A stretch of 64,000 nucleotides of DNA, taken from positions 2,118,001 through 2,182,000 of the forward strand of contig NZ_CP041242.1 of NCBI RefSeq assembly GCF_006547045.1, written 5' to 3'. A model generated the notes under the pieces. That model was not told the origin of the DNA. It searched no databases and saw only the letters and a program-made list of their open reading frames with translations. Shown one piece after another: positions 16,340 through 25,180 of the stretch. The stretch comes from Lysobacter alkalisoli (GTDB lineage Bacteria; Pseudomonadota; Gammaproteobacteria; Xanthomonadales; Xanthomonadaceae). The position numbers were made by a program, and so were the translations under genes. The first letter of the stretch is position 1. Each line of letters begins with the position of its first letter.

Positions 16340-18151
16340 TCAGCACTCCAGCGGGCCGCCCAGCGGCTTGACGCAGTACGTATTCCGGCCCGCCTTTTTG
16401 GCCCCATACAAGGCGGCGTCCGCGATCGACATCAGTGTCCTGGCATCGACGGGCACGTGCGCGTAGGCGATACCAATGCTGGTCGTGATCTTCAAGGCCG
16501 TGCCATTCACCGGAACGGGCCGGCCCGTCGCTTCGATCAACTTGCTTGCGATCGTTTCGGCGGCATCCGGGACGGCCGCATCCTCGACGATGACCACGAA
16601 CTCATCGCCGCCAATACGCGCCGGAAGATCGATCGCGCGGACGTTCTCCCGGAGGCGCTGCGCGAATGCGCACAGGATCTGATCGCCCACGTCATGGCCA
16701 TGGGTGTCGTTGATGCCCTTGAAGTGATCGACATCAAGGTAGATCAGGGCAAGTGGATGCCCGTGTCGCTGCAGACGCTGGAGCGCCAGCGACATGCGTT
16801 CCTCGAACTGGCGCCGGTTGGCCAGGCCGGTCAACGTGTCGATACGGACGAGGCGCTCGAGTTCGCGCCGGCTTTCCTCCAGCGCCTCCTCGGCGGCGAC
16901 CCTGCTGCTGACGTCGCGATTGGCATAGATGATGTCGAATTCACCCTTCCGGTCGGCGCTTGGGATCGGCTGCACCGCCGCTTCCACCCAGACGTAGTGG
17001 CCATCCTTGTGGCGCACGCGGTAGACGTCCGTCCTCGCCTGGCCGGAGCTGATGACATCGGCCATCGCCTCGGCCTGGCGCTCGCGATCGTCCGGATGCA
17101 CCAGGTTCCAGCGCGAGCCGAGCATTTCGTCCGGATCCCAGCCGAGCATGTCCTTGGCCGAAGGCGAAACGTATAACCGTTCGCCGTCCGTACGCATCCG
17201 CACCACGACGTCGTGCGAGTAGTCCGCGAGCAGCTTGTAGCGACGCTCGCTGTCGCGCACGCGCGCCGTCAGCTGCCTGCGCTCGCCCATCGCCAGCGCC
17301 ACCGGGATCGTCATCAGGCAGCCGCCGGCAATGTACAGCTGTAGCAACGCAATGCGTCCGGACGCGCCGATGCCCTCGATCGACCACAGCGGGCCGTACC
17401 CCATCGCCGTTGCGACGCTGCCGATGACCGCGAGCAGCATCACCCCGACGGCAACGCCGGCGAAACCGTGCCGGACCGCACCCAGCAGCAGCGGGGGATA
17501 CGCCAGGAAGAGCAGCGGATACCTGAAGAAGAACACGGTGGTGGCGACCACCGCCAGCAACAGCATCACGCCGACGAAGCTCCCGAGCTTTCCCGATACC
17601 ACCACCGGTCGCAACCCTTCGCGATGGACGACGAGGGTCGTCGTGGCGAATATCACCATGCCGACGACATGTGCTGCGTACCAGCTGAACAGGCCGCGCA
17701 GGAACGAGCCGTCTTTCAGGGTGGCGACGATCGTGGCGGCGAGGATGCCCGACACCGCACAGGCCACCAGCGTACTGCCTGTCGCGATGCCGCCCAACCT
17801 GACCCAGGTCCTGGGATCGCCCACATCGGGCACGCGCCACCTGACGAAACCGGCAACGATCAACACCTCGATGACATTGCTGATCCCGATGGCGGCGGCA
17901 TACGTTGCCGGATCTCCGGTCAGCACGTGCGCAAGAAAGTCGGCGAGGAACCCCACCGCCACGTAGCCCGGCCACAGGCGCGTCGACCTGGACAGCAGCC
18001 AGCCCGCAAGGAGGCCATTGCCGATCCAGATCGCAGACAACTCACCGGGTCCGCGCACCAGCACCAGGGACAACCAGGCGCTCACACCAATGAGGAGCGC
18101 CAGTACCAGGCGATCCACCCCCAGACGCTGTGGCGTCATCGAATGATCCAT
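16340..18151 (-). CDS. MASE1-PAS-GGDEF diguanylate cyclase
   Basis: A 603-residue membrane sensor. GGAG 8 bases upstream supports the ATG at 18151. The N-terminal 290 residues form about eight membrane helices of MASE1 type (AIWIGNGLLAGWLL, YVAVGFLADFLAHVL). A PAS domain follows (about 300-410) with its PAC-like end (HKDGHYVWVEAAVQPI, FDIIYANRDVS). The GGDEF domain (about 435-595) has YLDVDHFKGINDTHG and a canonical GGDEF near residues 514-518. It should synthesise cyclic di-GMP in response to a ligand sensed in the membrane or PAS pocket. This is the second cyclase in the window. Confidence 0.9.
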   Translation of the reverse strand: MDHSMTPQRLGVDRLVLALLIGVSAWLSLVLVRGPGELSAIWIGNGLLAGWLLSRSTRLWPGYVAVGFLADFLAHVLTGDPATYAAAIGISNVIEVLIVAGFVRWRVPDVGDPRTWVRLGGIATGSTLVACAVSGILAATIVATLKDGSFLRGLFSWYAAHVVGMVIFATTTLVVHREGLRPVVVSGKLGSFVGVMLLLAVVATTVFFFRYPLLFLAYPPLLLGAVRHGFAGVAVGVMLLAVIGSVATAMGYGPLWSIEGIGASGRIALLQLYIAGGCLMTIPVALAMGERRQLTARVRDSERRYKLLADYSHDVVVRMRTDGERLYVSPSAKDMLGWDPDEMLGSRWNLVHPDDRERQAEAMADVISSGQARTDVYRVRHKDGHYVWVEAAVQPIPSADRKGEFDIIYANRDVSSRVAAEEALEESRRELERLVRIDTLTGLANRRQFEERMSLALQRLQRHGHPLALIYLDVDHFKGINDTHGHDVGDQILCAFAQRLRENVRAIDLPARIGGDEFVVIVEDAAVPDAAETIASKLIEATGRPVPVNGTALKITTSIGIAYAHVPVDARTLMSIADAALYGAKKAGRNTYCVKPLGGPLEC

Positions 18152-18505
18152 GCCAGTCTCCGCCCCGTTCAACGACCCTGTCCCAGTGCGCTTTCCCATA
18201 TCAGGTGGACCGCGCTTCGTACGCGCAAGATGAAGATTCCCTCGACATGATGACCCCGACGGCCGCTTGGTGATGTCAAGACGCGTTCATCCAGATTCGC
18301 GATGCAGGAGCACCTGTCGCAGCCATACCTTGCCGGGGAGGGCCTCGCCGGTCGCCACCCGTGCGCTGTTGAACCCGGAAACATCCACCACACGGGGGTT
18401 CATCAGCGCCCATGAGTCCTCGCCCGCGGAACCTCCCCCAAAGCGATGTGGCGACGCGGCCGCTGTTCGACTAACTTCTGCGGAACTCACTGAAGGGGGA
18501 TACGC

Positions 18506-19675
18506 ATGGAACCTGCGCAGCGCTCGTGGTTCGCCTGGATTTCCGCCGGACTGGGCCTTTCGGCCTTGCTCGGCGTGCTGTGTTTCCATTTCCCCGAACT
18601 GCTGACCAGCCGCGATTTTCGCGCCGTCTACAGCGAGCAGTTCGCGCGCCAGCTGCTGTTGGCCGGGCTGGTCGTGGCGTTCCTGCTCGGCACGTTGGCG
18701 ATCCTGCGCAACCGCAACAAGCGGGTCGCACTGGTCGGGGTCGGCAGCGCGGCGCTGGCGGTGCTGCTGGGCGGCGCCACGGTGCACTTCGATTCGATCG
18801 AATCGACGCCGTTCTCGCTGGGGCTGGACTGGTTCGTGATCTCGCTGTTCTTCTCGGCGCTGGTCTTCATCCCGATCGAAAGGATGCTTCCGGTGCGGCC
18901 AATGTCGCCGCTCCGGCACGAGTGGCGCACCGACCTGGCCTATTTCTTCATGAGCCACGTGCTGGTCCAGTTCCTGCTGATCGCGGTGACTGCCTCGACC
19001 TCGACGGTTGCAGCATTCGCGGCGTTTCCGGCGCTCAAGGCCGCGATCCAGTCGCTGCCGGTATGGCTGCAGTTCCTGATCGCGGTCTTCGTCGCCGACC
19101 TGGCACAGGCGCTGCTGCACCGGGCGTATCACAACATCCCCTGGCTGTGGCGCTTCCATGCCGTGCATCATTCGAGCCGACGCATGGACTGGCTGGCCGG
19201 ATCACGCATTCACCTGGTCGAGATCGTGCTCACCCGCAGCGCGGTGCTGCTGCCGCTGGTCGTGCTCGGCTTTTCGGCCGAAGCGATCAACGGCTACGTG
19301 ATCCTGGTCGGCGTGCAGGCGGTGCTCGCGCACGCCAACCTGCGCATGGACTTCGGCTGGCTGGAATACGTACTGGTCACCCCGCGCTATCACCACTGGC
19401 ACCACGCCCGGCACGCCGACTACGTGGACGTGAACTATGCGATCCACCTGCCGTTGGTCGACATGCTGATGGGCACCTTCCGCCGGCCGCCGCGCGGGCA
19501 ATGGCCGGAGGAATACGGGGTGATGAAACTGGAAACCGTACCGCGCGGAGTCTGGGCACAGGGACTGATGCCATTCTCGCCGCGCAAGGCGTATGCGGAC
19601 TACGTTGGTGGCAACGGAGCAGCCGCAGACCACGGCGGCCAGGGCAGTCCGAGCAGCGGTGCGAGCAACCAGTAG
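18506..19675 (+). CDS. Sterol desaturase/fatty acid hydroxylase family membrane protein
   Basis: A 389-residue integral membrane di-iron enzyme. AAGGGGG about 7 bases before the ATG is a good ribosome site. About seven hydrophobic helices surround the histidine boxes HRAYH, HAVHHSS and HHWHHARHADYVDVNY, the expected pattern for iron ligation. Family members hydroxylate or desaturate lipid acyl chains, sterols or carotenoids; the substrate here is unknown. The last 76 bases overlap, on the opposite strand, the 3' end of a small membrane-protein gene (19600-19782). The tail AADHGGQGSPSSGASNQ lies in that overlap and is probably unconstrained. Confidence 0.87.
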   Translation: MEPAQRSWFAWISAGLGLSALLGVLCFHFPELLTSRDFRAVYSEQFARQLLLAGLVVAFLLGTLAILRNRNKRVALVGVGSAALAVLLGGATVHFDSIESTPFSLGLDWFVISLFFSALVFIPIERMLPVRPMSPLRHEWRTDLAYFFMSHVLVQFLLIAVTASTSTVAAFAAFPALKAAIQSLPVWLQFLIAVFVADLAQALLHRAYHNIPWLWRFHAVHHSSRRMDWLAGSRIHLVEIVLTRSAVLLPLVVLGFSAEAINGYVILVGVQAVLAHANLRMDFGWLEYVLVTPRYHHWHHARHADYVDVNYAIHLPLVDMLMGTFRRPPRGQWPEEYGVMKLETVPRGVWAQGLMPFSPRKAYADYVGGNGAAADHGGQGSPSSGASNQ

Positions 19676-19782
19676 GCGCACAGCAGCACCAGCCCCCAGA
19701 CCAGCACCTTCAGCAGGCAGCCGGTGACCTTGAACGCCAGCCAGATGCCCAGCACGATCAGGACGATTCCCAGCCAGCTCAC
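19600..19782 (-). CDS. Small hydrophobic membrane protein (60 aa)
   Basis: A 60-residue protein starting at GTG 19782, with a strong GGAGG site 6 bases upstream. Almost the whole chain is hydrophobic (WLGIVLIVLGIWLAFKV, VLVWGLVLLCAYWLLAPLLG), predicting two closely spaced membrane helices. It begins 16 bases after the serine hydrolase stop on the same strand, so the two are probably cotranscribed. Its 3' third overlaps the convergent sterol-desaturase gene. I recognise no family; the ribosome site and hydrophobicity argue it is real. Confidence 0.65.
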   Translation of the reverse strand: MSWLGIVLIVLGIWLAFKVTGCLLKVLVWGLVLLCAYWLLAPLLGLPWPPWSAAAPLPPT

Positions 19783-19797
19783 CGCGCACCTCCAGCT

Positions 19798-21435
19798 TCA
19801 TTCGTCGTTCGTTTCGCCCTGCTCCACCGGCTTGAGCCGCAGATGATGGAAGTCGAAGCTGAAGTCGGTCAGCGGCGAGATCGCCTCCATCCGTGCCTCG
19901 CGGACCTTGCCATCCGGGTTCAGCGAGAAGGTGACGAAGGCATCTGCATTCAACCAGCGCTCATGCCAACGGACGATGAAGGTGTCGTGATGCCAGTGTT
20001 CCAGCGAACCGCGCAGCACCGGGGTGTGCGCGAACTGCATCAGCAACCTGCCGTCCTGCATGGAAACGTCGATGTTGCCGTACCACGGGTCGCGATAGGT
20101 ACGCGCATAGCCCGTCAACGGCAATGAAGGTTTCGACTTCGCATCGCGTGCGGCCAGGTGCTTCCGCCAGTCCTCCCCGGCCTCATCCCGGCTCTTGGCT
20201 ACCGCTGAGGCATAGGCGGCGTTCCAGTCGCGCGTTGGCTCATGGTGCCCCGGCACATCGAGCATCGCGTCCAGCGCGCGCATGGTGACCGCGTTGAACG
20301 CCGCACCGACTTCGGCATTGGTCAGCACGATGATGCCGATGCCCTTCGACGGCACCAGGGTCAGCCGCGACACCATGCCCGGCCAGCCGCCGGTGTGCCA
20401 GACCAGCTTTTCGCCGCGGTAATCGGTCAGGCTCCAGCCTTCGCCGTAGCCGGAGAAGTTCGGCATCGCCGGCTCGAGTTCGGGCACCGGCGCCTTGCCG
20501 ACCGCGCGCGGCGTCACCACCGTCCACATCGCCTGCTGGCGCTTCTCGCTGAACAGCCGTTGCTCGGTTCCGGCCGCATCGCGGTAGGTGCCGCCGGCCA
20601 GGTGCATGCTCATCCAGCGGGTCAGGTCGTGGACGCTGGAGTACAGACCGCCCGCACCGGAGACGTTGGCCCAGGCCATGCGCGGTGCCGGCTGCACGTC
20701 CTTGAAATCGGCCTTGGCATAGCCGGTGGCGACGTTGTCGCCGGGCTGCAGGCGATCGCTGTTGAAGCGGGTGCCGGCCATGCCGAGCGGGTCGAGGATG
20801 CGCTGCTGCAGGAAGTCGGCATACGACTGCCCGCTGGCCGCCTCGATCACCAGCTGGGCGACGCCGTAGAGGATGTTGTCGTAGGCGTACTGGCCGCGGA
20901 AGCTGCCGTCGATCGGCACGTCGCGCAGACGTCGCGCCACCTCCTCCGTGCTGTAGTCGGTGGTCGGCCAGTACAGCAGGTCGCCGGCACCCAGTGCCAG
21001 CCCGCTGCGGTGCACGAGCAGGTCGCGGATACGCATCTCCTGCGTGATGTAGGCGTCCGACATGCGGAACCATGGCAGGTGGTCGATGACGCGGTCGTCG
21101 AGCGACAGTTCGCCCTCGTCGGCGAGGATCGACAGCGAGACGGAGGTGAAGGCCTTGGTCAGCGAGGCGATCGCGAACAGCGTCTGTGGCTCGACCGGCT
21201 CGCGCGATTCCAGGCTCTTGAAGCCGTAGCCCTTTTCGAGCACGACCTCGCCGTCCTTGACGATGGCCACGGCGATGCCGGGCACGTCGAAGGTTTCGCG
21301 GGTGGCTTCGACGAAGGCATCGAAAGCGGCCAGCGTGCTGGCCTCGCTCGCGGGGGCGGCTTCCTGCGCCATCGAAGGCACAACCGCCATCGACAGCGCC
21401 ACCCCAAGCATCAAACCGGTGATCGCCCGTCCCAT
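19798..21435 (-). CDS. Exported serine hydrolase (class C beta-lactamase/AmpC-like fold)
   Basis: A 545-residue protein. The chosen ATG at 21435 gives a clean signal peptide (GRAITGLMLGVALSMAVVPSMAQ); the frame is open further upstream. The beta-lactamase-type domain has the nucleophile motif SLTKAF (SxxK), a YDN motif as in YxN, and HTGG for the third element. The final roughly 110 residues (TGYARTYRDPWYGNIDVSM, FAHTPVLRGSLEHW) match the DUF3471-type domain common in this group. Such proteins are usually esterases or D-amino peptidases; antibiotic hydrolysis should not be assumed. A small membrane protein follows 16 bases downstream. Confidence 0.87.
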   Translation of the reverse strand: MGRAITGLMLGVALSMAVVPSMAQEAAPASEASTLAAFDAFVEATRETFDVPGIAVAIVKDGEVVLEKGYGFKSLESREPVEPQTLFAIASLTKAFTSVSLSILADEGELSLDDRVIDHLPWFRMSDAYITQEMRIRDLLVHRSGLALGAGDLLYWPTTDYSTEEVARRLRDVPIDGSFRGQYAYDNILYGVAQLVIEAASGQSYADFLQQRILDPLGMAGTRFNSDRLQPGDNVATGYAKADFKDVQPAPRMAWANVSGAGGLYSSVHDLTRWMSMHLAGGTYRDAAGTEQRLFSEKRQQAMWTVVTPRAVGKAPVPELEPAMPNFSGYGEGWSLTDYRGEKLVWHTGGWPGMVSRLTLVPSKGIGIIVLTNAEVGAAFNAVTMRALDAMLDVPGHHEPTRDWNAAYASAVAKSRDEAGEDWRKHLAARDAKSKPSLPLTGYARTYRDPWYGNIDVSMQDGRLLMQFAHTPVLRGSLEHWHHDTFIVRWHERWLNADAFVTFSLNPDGKVREARMEAISPLTDFSFDFHHLRLKPVEQGETNDE

Positions 21436-21572
21436 CGCCCCTTGCCCCACCCCTTGCCTGCTGTTCCCCATTCCCGGCTCCCGCCATGCACAAGGCGCTG
21501 ACATTACCGCAGCCGGGGCGAGAGTCGGCAGCCGGCATAATGTCGGCCCCTGTCCCGATGCCGTCGCCACGC

Positions 21573-22838
21573 ATGCCCTCCATCCCGACCACCCTGCCCG
21601 GCCTCGCCGTCATCGGCGGCGGCCCCGCCGGCCTGATGGCGGCCGAAACCGCACGGGCGGCCGGCATCGAGGTCGACCTGTTCGAGGCCAAGGGCTCGGT
21701 CGGACGCAAGTTCCTGATCGCCGGCAAGGGCGGGCTCAACCTGACTCATGGCGAGCCGCGTCCGGCCTTCGACACCCGCTACCGCGAGCGCGCCGCCGAG
21801 GTCGGTCGCTGGCTCGACGATTTCGATGCCGATGCCCTGCGCGACTGGGCGCGCGGCTTTGGTATCGAAACCTACGTCGGCACCTCCGGACGCGTGTTCC
21901 CGGACGACCGCAAGGCCGCGCCGCTGCTGCGCGGCTGGGTAAGGCGGCTGCGCGAGCAGGGCGTGCGCTTCCACGTCCACCATCGCTGGCTGGGCTGGGG
22001 TGACGACGGCGCGCTGCGCTTCGAGACACCCGCTGGCGAGATCGCGCTGCAGGCGCCAGCCACGGTGCTGGCACTCGGCGGTGGCAGCTGGCCGCAACTG
22101 GGCTCCGACGGCAGCTGGGTCTCATCACTGATGGCACGTGGCATCGACGTCGCTCCGCTCAAGCCGGCCAACTGCGGCTTCGATATCGGCTGGAGCGAAC
22201 ACCTTGCCCGCCACGCAGGCGCGCCGTTGAAGCCCGTGATCGCGCACTGGCGCGATGCCGGCGGCGAACACGCATTGCAGGGCGAGTGCGTGCTGACGGA
22301 AACGGGCATCGAAGGCAGCCTGGTCTATGCCCTTTCGGCCGACCTGCGCGAGGCGATCGCCCGCGACGGCAGAGCCAGTCTGACCCTCGACCTCGCCCCG
22401 GGCCGCGACCTCGAACGCCTGCAACGCGACCTCGCCCGCCCGCGCGGCAAGCGCAGCCGCGTCGAGCACCTGCGTCGCCAGGGCGGACTGTCCGCGGCGA
22501 AGGCCGCGCTGGTGATCGAAACCCTCGGCCCGGAGGCACTCGACGATGCAGGCAGGATCGCCGCCGCGATCAAACGCCTGCCTCTCGTGCTCAAGCAGCC
22601 ACGACCGATTGCCGAGGCGATCAGCAGTGCAGGTGGCGTGCGCCTGGAAGCACTCGACGACTCTCTGATGCTGCGCCCCCTGTCCAGTCATGATCTGCAA
22701 GGTCGTGACCTCTCCGGCATCTTCTGCGCCGGCGAGATGCTCGACTGGGAAGCGCCGACCGGCGGCTACCTGTTGCAGGCCTGTTTCGCGAGCGGCCTGC
22801 GCGCCGGTCGCGGTGCGGTGGCCTGGCTCTCGCGTTGA
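21573..22838 (+). CDS. HI0933-like flavoprotein (TIGR03862-type)
   Basis: A 421-residue FAD protein. The N-terminus LAVIGGGPAGLMAAETARA is a dinucleotide fold. KFLIAGKGGLNLTHGEP is the family variant of the GGGRCN motif, in which Cys and Asn are replaced, and separates this subgroup from the protein at 15092. GIFCAGEMLDWEAPTGGYLLQACFASG closes the FAD site. Function is unknown. Several in-frame ATGs (21486, 21540, 21558, 21573) exist without a clear ribosome site; I use the last, just before the FAD motif. It is divergent from the serine hydrolase. Confidence 0.86.
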   Translation: MPSIPTTLPGLAVIGGGPAGLMAAETARAAGIEVDLFEAKGSVGRKFLIAGKGGLNLTHGEPRPAFDTRYRERAAEVGRWLDDFDADALRDWARGFGIETYVGTSGRVFPDDRKAAPLLRGWVRRLREQGVRFHVHHRWLGWGDDGALRFETPAGEIALQAPATVLALGGGSWPQLGSDGSWVSSLMARGIDVAPLKPANCGFDIGWSEHLARHAGAPLKPVIAHWRDAGGEHALQGECVLTETGIEGSLVYALSADLREAIARDGRASLTLDLAPGRDLERLQRDLARPRGKRSRVEHLRRQGGLSAAKAALVIETLGPEALDDAGRIAAAIKRLPLVLKQPRPIAEAISSAGGVRLEALDDSLMLRPLSSHDLQGRDLSGIFCAGEMLDWEAPTGGYLLQACFASGLRAGRGAVAWLSR

Positions 22839-22865
22839 ACCGGTAGCAGGAACCCGGCCGCGGCG

Positions 22866-23762
22866 TCACTCCGCGCCGACGCGGTCGACAAGGAAGTCCA
22901 TCACGGCGCGCACGCCGGGCAGTTGCCCACGACGATGGGTGGTCAACAGGGTGGTGGTGATCGTACCTGCCTGCCAGTCCGGCAATACGCGGGCGAGCAT
23001 GCCGGCGGCGATGGCCTGGCGGCACATCGGTTCCGGCAAGCAGGTGATGCCGAGCCCGGCACACGCAGCTCCGATCAGCACGCTGGATTCGTTCGCAACC
23101 ATGGCCGGCTGCGGGGCGACGGCGCATTCCGCCCCATCGGGACCGGTCAGCCGCCATTCGCGCGCGGTCGGCGCACTCGGCAGGCCCGCGTGCGAGGCCA
23201 GGTCTGCCGGCGTGTCCGGCTGGCCACGGTCGGCGAGATAGGCCGGCGAGGCGACCAGGATGAAGGGTTCCACCAGCAGCTGGCGCTGGATCAGCCCGGA
23301 ATCGGGCAGCGGCATCCGGTGGCAGCGCAGGGCGATGTCGACGTTCTCCTGCAACAGATCCACGAAGCGGTCGGTGACCTCGACCTCGAGCCGCAACCGC
23401 GGGTGGGCGCGTGCCAGCACGGGCAGATGCACGGCCAGCACGCCCTGCGCGGTGGGGATGGAGCAGGTCAGGCGCACCACGCCGCGGGGCTCGGCCTGCC
23501 GTTGCCGCACCACGCTCTCGGCCGCCTCGGTTTCGATCAGCGCGGCACGTGCATGCTCGTGGAAGTCGCGGCCAAGGTCGGTGAGCACGAAACTGCGCGA
23601 GGTGCGGTGGATCAGGCGCGCCGACAGCGCTTCCTCCAGCGCGGCCACGCGCTTGCTGACGGTGGACTTGGGCACGCCGAGATGCCGGGCGGCCGCGGCG
23701 AAGCTCCCTTGCTCCACCGCGGCGACGAAGAATTGCAGGTCATTGAGATTGAGCACGGACAT
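22866..23762 (-). CDS. LysR-family transcriptional regulator
   Basis: A 298-residue regulator: N-terminal winged helix (LNDLQFFVAAVEQGSFAAAARHLGVPKSTVSKRVAALE) and a C-terminal periplasmic-binding-type effector domain. It resembles the CrgA/DsdC-like branch that controls adjacent oxidoreductase or GST genes. It is divergent from the glutathione-transferase-like gene 120 bases away, the classic arrangement for a LysR regulator and its target. The shared gap holds a 12-base direct repeat and a palindrome overlapping the lysR start, consistent with autoregulation. The effector is unknown. Confidence 0.9.
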   Translation of the reverse strand: MSVLNLNDLQFFVAAVEQGSFAAAARHLGVPKSTVSKRVAALEEALSARLIHRTSRSFVLTDLGRDFHEHARAALIETEAAESVVRQRQAEPRGVVRLTCSIPTAQGVLAVHLPVLARAHPRLRLEVEVTDRFVDLLQENVDIALRCHRMPLPDSGLIQRQLLVEPFILVASPAYLADRGQPDTPADLASHAGLPSAPTAREWRLTGPDGAECAVAPQPAMVANESSVLIGAACAGLGITCLPEPMCRQAIAAGMLARVLPDWQAGTITTTLLTTHRRGQLPGVRAVMDFLVDRVGAE

Positions 23763-23821
23763 CGTCCATGTATGTGGACATTCGAAGTCAATCTAGACGA
23801 CTACTCAGCCATCGTCCATGT
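23760..23821. promoter_or_regulatory. Putative LysR operator region (direct repeat plus palindrome)
   Basis: CATCGTCCATGT occurs at 23760-23771 and again at 23810-23821, exactly 50 bases apart. The first copy is part of GTCCA-TGTATG-TGGAC (23764-23779), a 5-bp-arm palindrome beside the regulator's own start codon. Both lie between divergent lysR and GST genes. Binding by this LysR protein is inferred. Confidence 0.55.
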
Positions 23822-23881
23822 CAATAGATTTCAGGTGCCCCGCAACGCGGGCGAACCCAACCCACACAGGAGCACCTGACC

Positions 23882-24607
23882 ATGTCCCCCATCCTCTTCT
23901 ACGGCGTCCCCTCCGGCTGTTCATTCGGCTCCATCGTCGCCCTGGAATGGCTTGGCCTGCCCTATCGTCTGTGCCGGATCGAGATGCCCGAGGTCGCCAC
24001 CAGCGAGGCCTACCGCCGCATCAATCCGGTCGCCGAGACCCCCTCCCTGCTGACCGCCGATGGACACCTGCTCCGCGAGAGCCTGGCGATCCTCAATCAC
24101 CTCGGTTCCCAGGCCACGAGCAATGGCTTGGCCTTCGCCCAGGGCACGCCGGAGTTCGACCGGCTCAACCAGATGCTGGCCTACCTCAACACCACCTATT
24201 TCGGCGCCTTCGCGCCTCTCTGGTACCTGCTGGAGCATTCGATCGGCGACACCGAGAAACAGGCACTGCGCGAGTACGGGCGGGCACTGGTGGAGAAGGC
24301 CCATGCGGACCTCGAGGCCATGCTCGGCGATCAGCCCTGGCTGCTGGGTGGGCAGCGCAGTCTGGCCGACGCGTATTTCGCGGGCATCGCGCGATGGACC
24401 CGTTACCACGACGACGTCATCGATCTGGCCGACTATCCGCGATTGAAGGCCTTGTACGAACGCCTGCAGGACGACCCCGCGGTCCGGTTCGCGCATGCCA
24501 TCGAGCACCAGCAGGCAGTCACCAGTGCCGGCGGCTTCCGGGGCGAAGTCACCCTGGCGGAGGCCCTCGATCAGTTGGCCGAGGCGACGCAAGAACCCGT
24601 TCAGTGA
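23882..24607 (+). CDS. Glutathione S-transferase family protein
   Basis: A 241-residue cytosolic protein. The N-terminal thioredoxin-like domain (LFYGVPSGCSFGSIVALEWLG, NPVAETPSLL, HLLRESLAILNHLG) has the cis-Pro and the Glu-Ser pair that binds the glutathione gamma-glutamyl group. The alpha-helical C-terminal domain includes WLLGGQRSLADAYFAGI. Ser/Cys near SGCSF is the likely catalytic position. It probably conjugates or reduces electrophiles, and is likely controlled by the divergent LysR. A strong GC hairpin follows 36 bases downstream. Confidence 0.87.
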   Translation: MSPILFYGVPSGCSFGSIVALEWLGLPYRLCRIEMPEVATSEAYRRINPVAETPSLLTADGHLLRESLAILNHLGSQATSNGLAFAQGTPEFDRLNQMLAYLNTTYFGAFAPLWYLLEHSIGDTEKQALREYGRALVEKAHADLEAMLGDQPWLLGGQRSLADAYFAGIARWTRYHDDVIDLADYPRLKALYERLQDDPAVRFAHAIEHQQAVTSAGGFRGEVTLAEALDQLAEATQEPVQ

Positions 24608-24642
24608 GCCTGCTCCATATCGCCACGCAATCTGTACGCAAC

Positions 24643-24674
24643 ACATCCCTCCCGCAGCAGCGCGGGAGGGATGT
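24643..24674 (+). terminator. 13-bp hairpin after the GST gene
   Basis: ACATCCCTCCCGC (24643-24655), a 6-base loop, and its perfect complement (24662-24674) lie 36 bases after the GST stop. No U-run follows, but the stem is strong and correctly placed between this gene and the ArsR promoter. Confidence 0.6.
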
Positions 24675-24750
24675 GCGAGTCGGGCCATGAGACCGGCACC
24701 GGAGCGCCATGACCGCTTGTCGGCCACCGCACAAACATTTCACCAAACGG

Positions 24751-24794
24751 TTGACATTTGTCCTGCACCTGCGGATAGTCAACCACATGGTTGA
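24751..24794 (+). promoter_or_regulatory. Promoter and operator of the arsR-type gene
   Basis: TTGACA (24751-24756), 17 bases, then GATAGT (24774-24779) forms a good sigma-70 promoter. A perfect palindrome TCAACC-ACAT-GGTTGA spans 24779-24794 and contains the start codon ATG at 24787. The expected start of transcription (about 7 bases past the -10) falls at or next to the ATG and no ribosome site is visible, which suggests a leaderless, autorepressed transcript. Confidence 0.68.
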
Positions 24795-25176
24795 AAATAA
24801 TCCGCAAACACTGGACGCCCTGTTCCACGCCCTGTCCGACCCGACCCGGCGCTCGATGCTGCAGGCGCTGGCCCGGCAACCGCACAAGGTTGGCGAGCTG
24901 GCTGCGCCGTTCGAGATGTCGCTGGCCGCGGCCTCCAAGCACATCAAGGTGCTCGAACACGCCGGCCTGGTCCGGCGCGAGATCAGCGGCCGCACCCACA
25001 CCTGCCACCTCGAGGCCATGCCGATGCACGCCGGCCTGGAATGGATCCGCCACTACGAACGCTTCTGGAACAGCCGCTTGGATGCCCTGGAAGCCCTGCT
25101 GAGGGCGGACGATGCCGCCCGCCCTGTCCCCGCGCCTGTCCCTCCCCAGCGGCGCAAACGCAAGAAGAAGGAGTGA
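24787..25176 (+). CDS. ArsR-family winged-helix regulator
   Basis: A 129-residue regulator (LDALFHALSDPTRRSMLQALA, then the recognition helix region SLAAASKHIKVLEHAGLVRRE). No metal-binding Cys cluster (ELCVCDL type) is present, so metal sensing is unlikely. It belongs to the group paired with SRPBCC/AHSA1 proteins, and such a gene starts 4 bases after its stop. The C-terminus is a basic tail ending RRKRKKKE. The ATG lies inside a palindromic operator, implying autoregulation. Confidence 0.88.
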   Translation: MVENNPQTLDALFHALSDPTRRSMLQALARQPHKVGELAAPFEMSLAAASKHIKVLEHAGLVRREISGRTHTCHLEAMPMHAGLEWIRHYERFWNSRLDALEALLRADDAARPVPAPVPPQRRKRKKKE

Positions 25177-25180
25177 GTCG

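Noticed and set aside
19798-21435. Antibiotic-resistance beta-lactamase
   Set aside because: The fold and SxxK motif are shared with esterases and peptidases, and the DUF3471-type tail is typical of non-resistance serine hydrolases.
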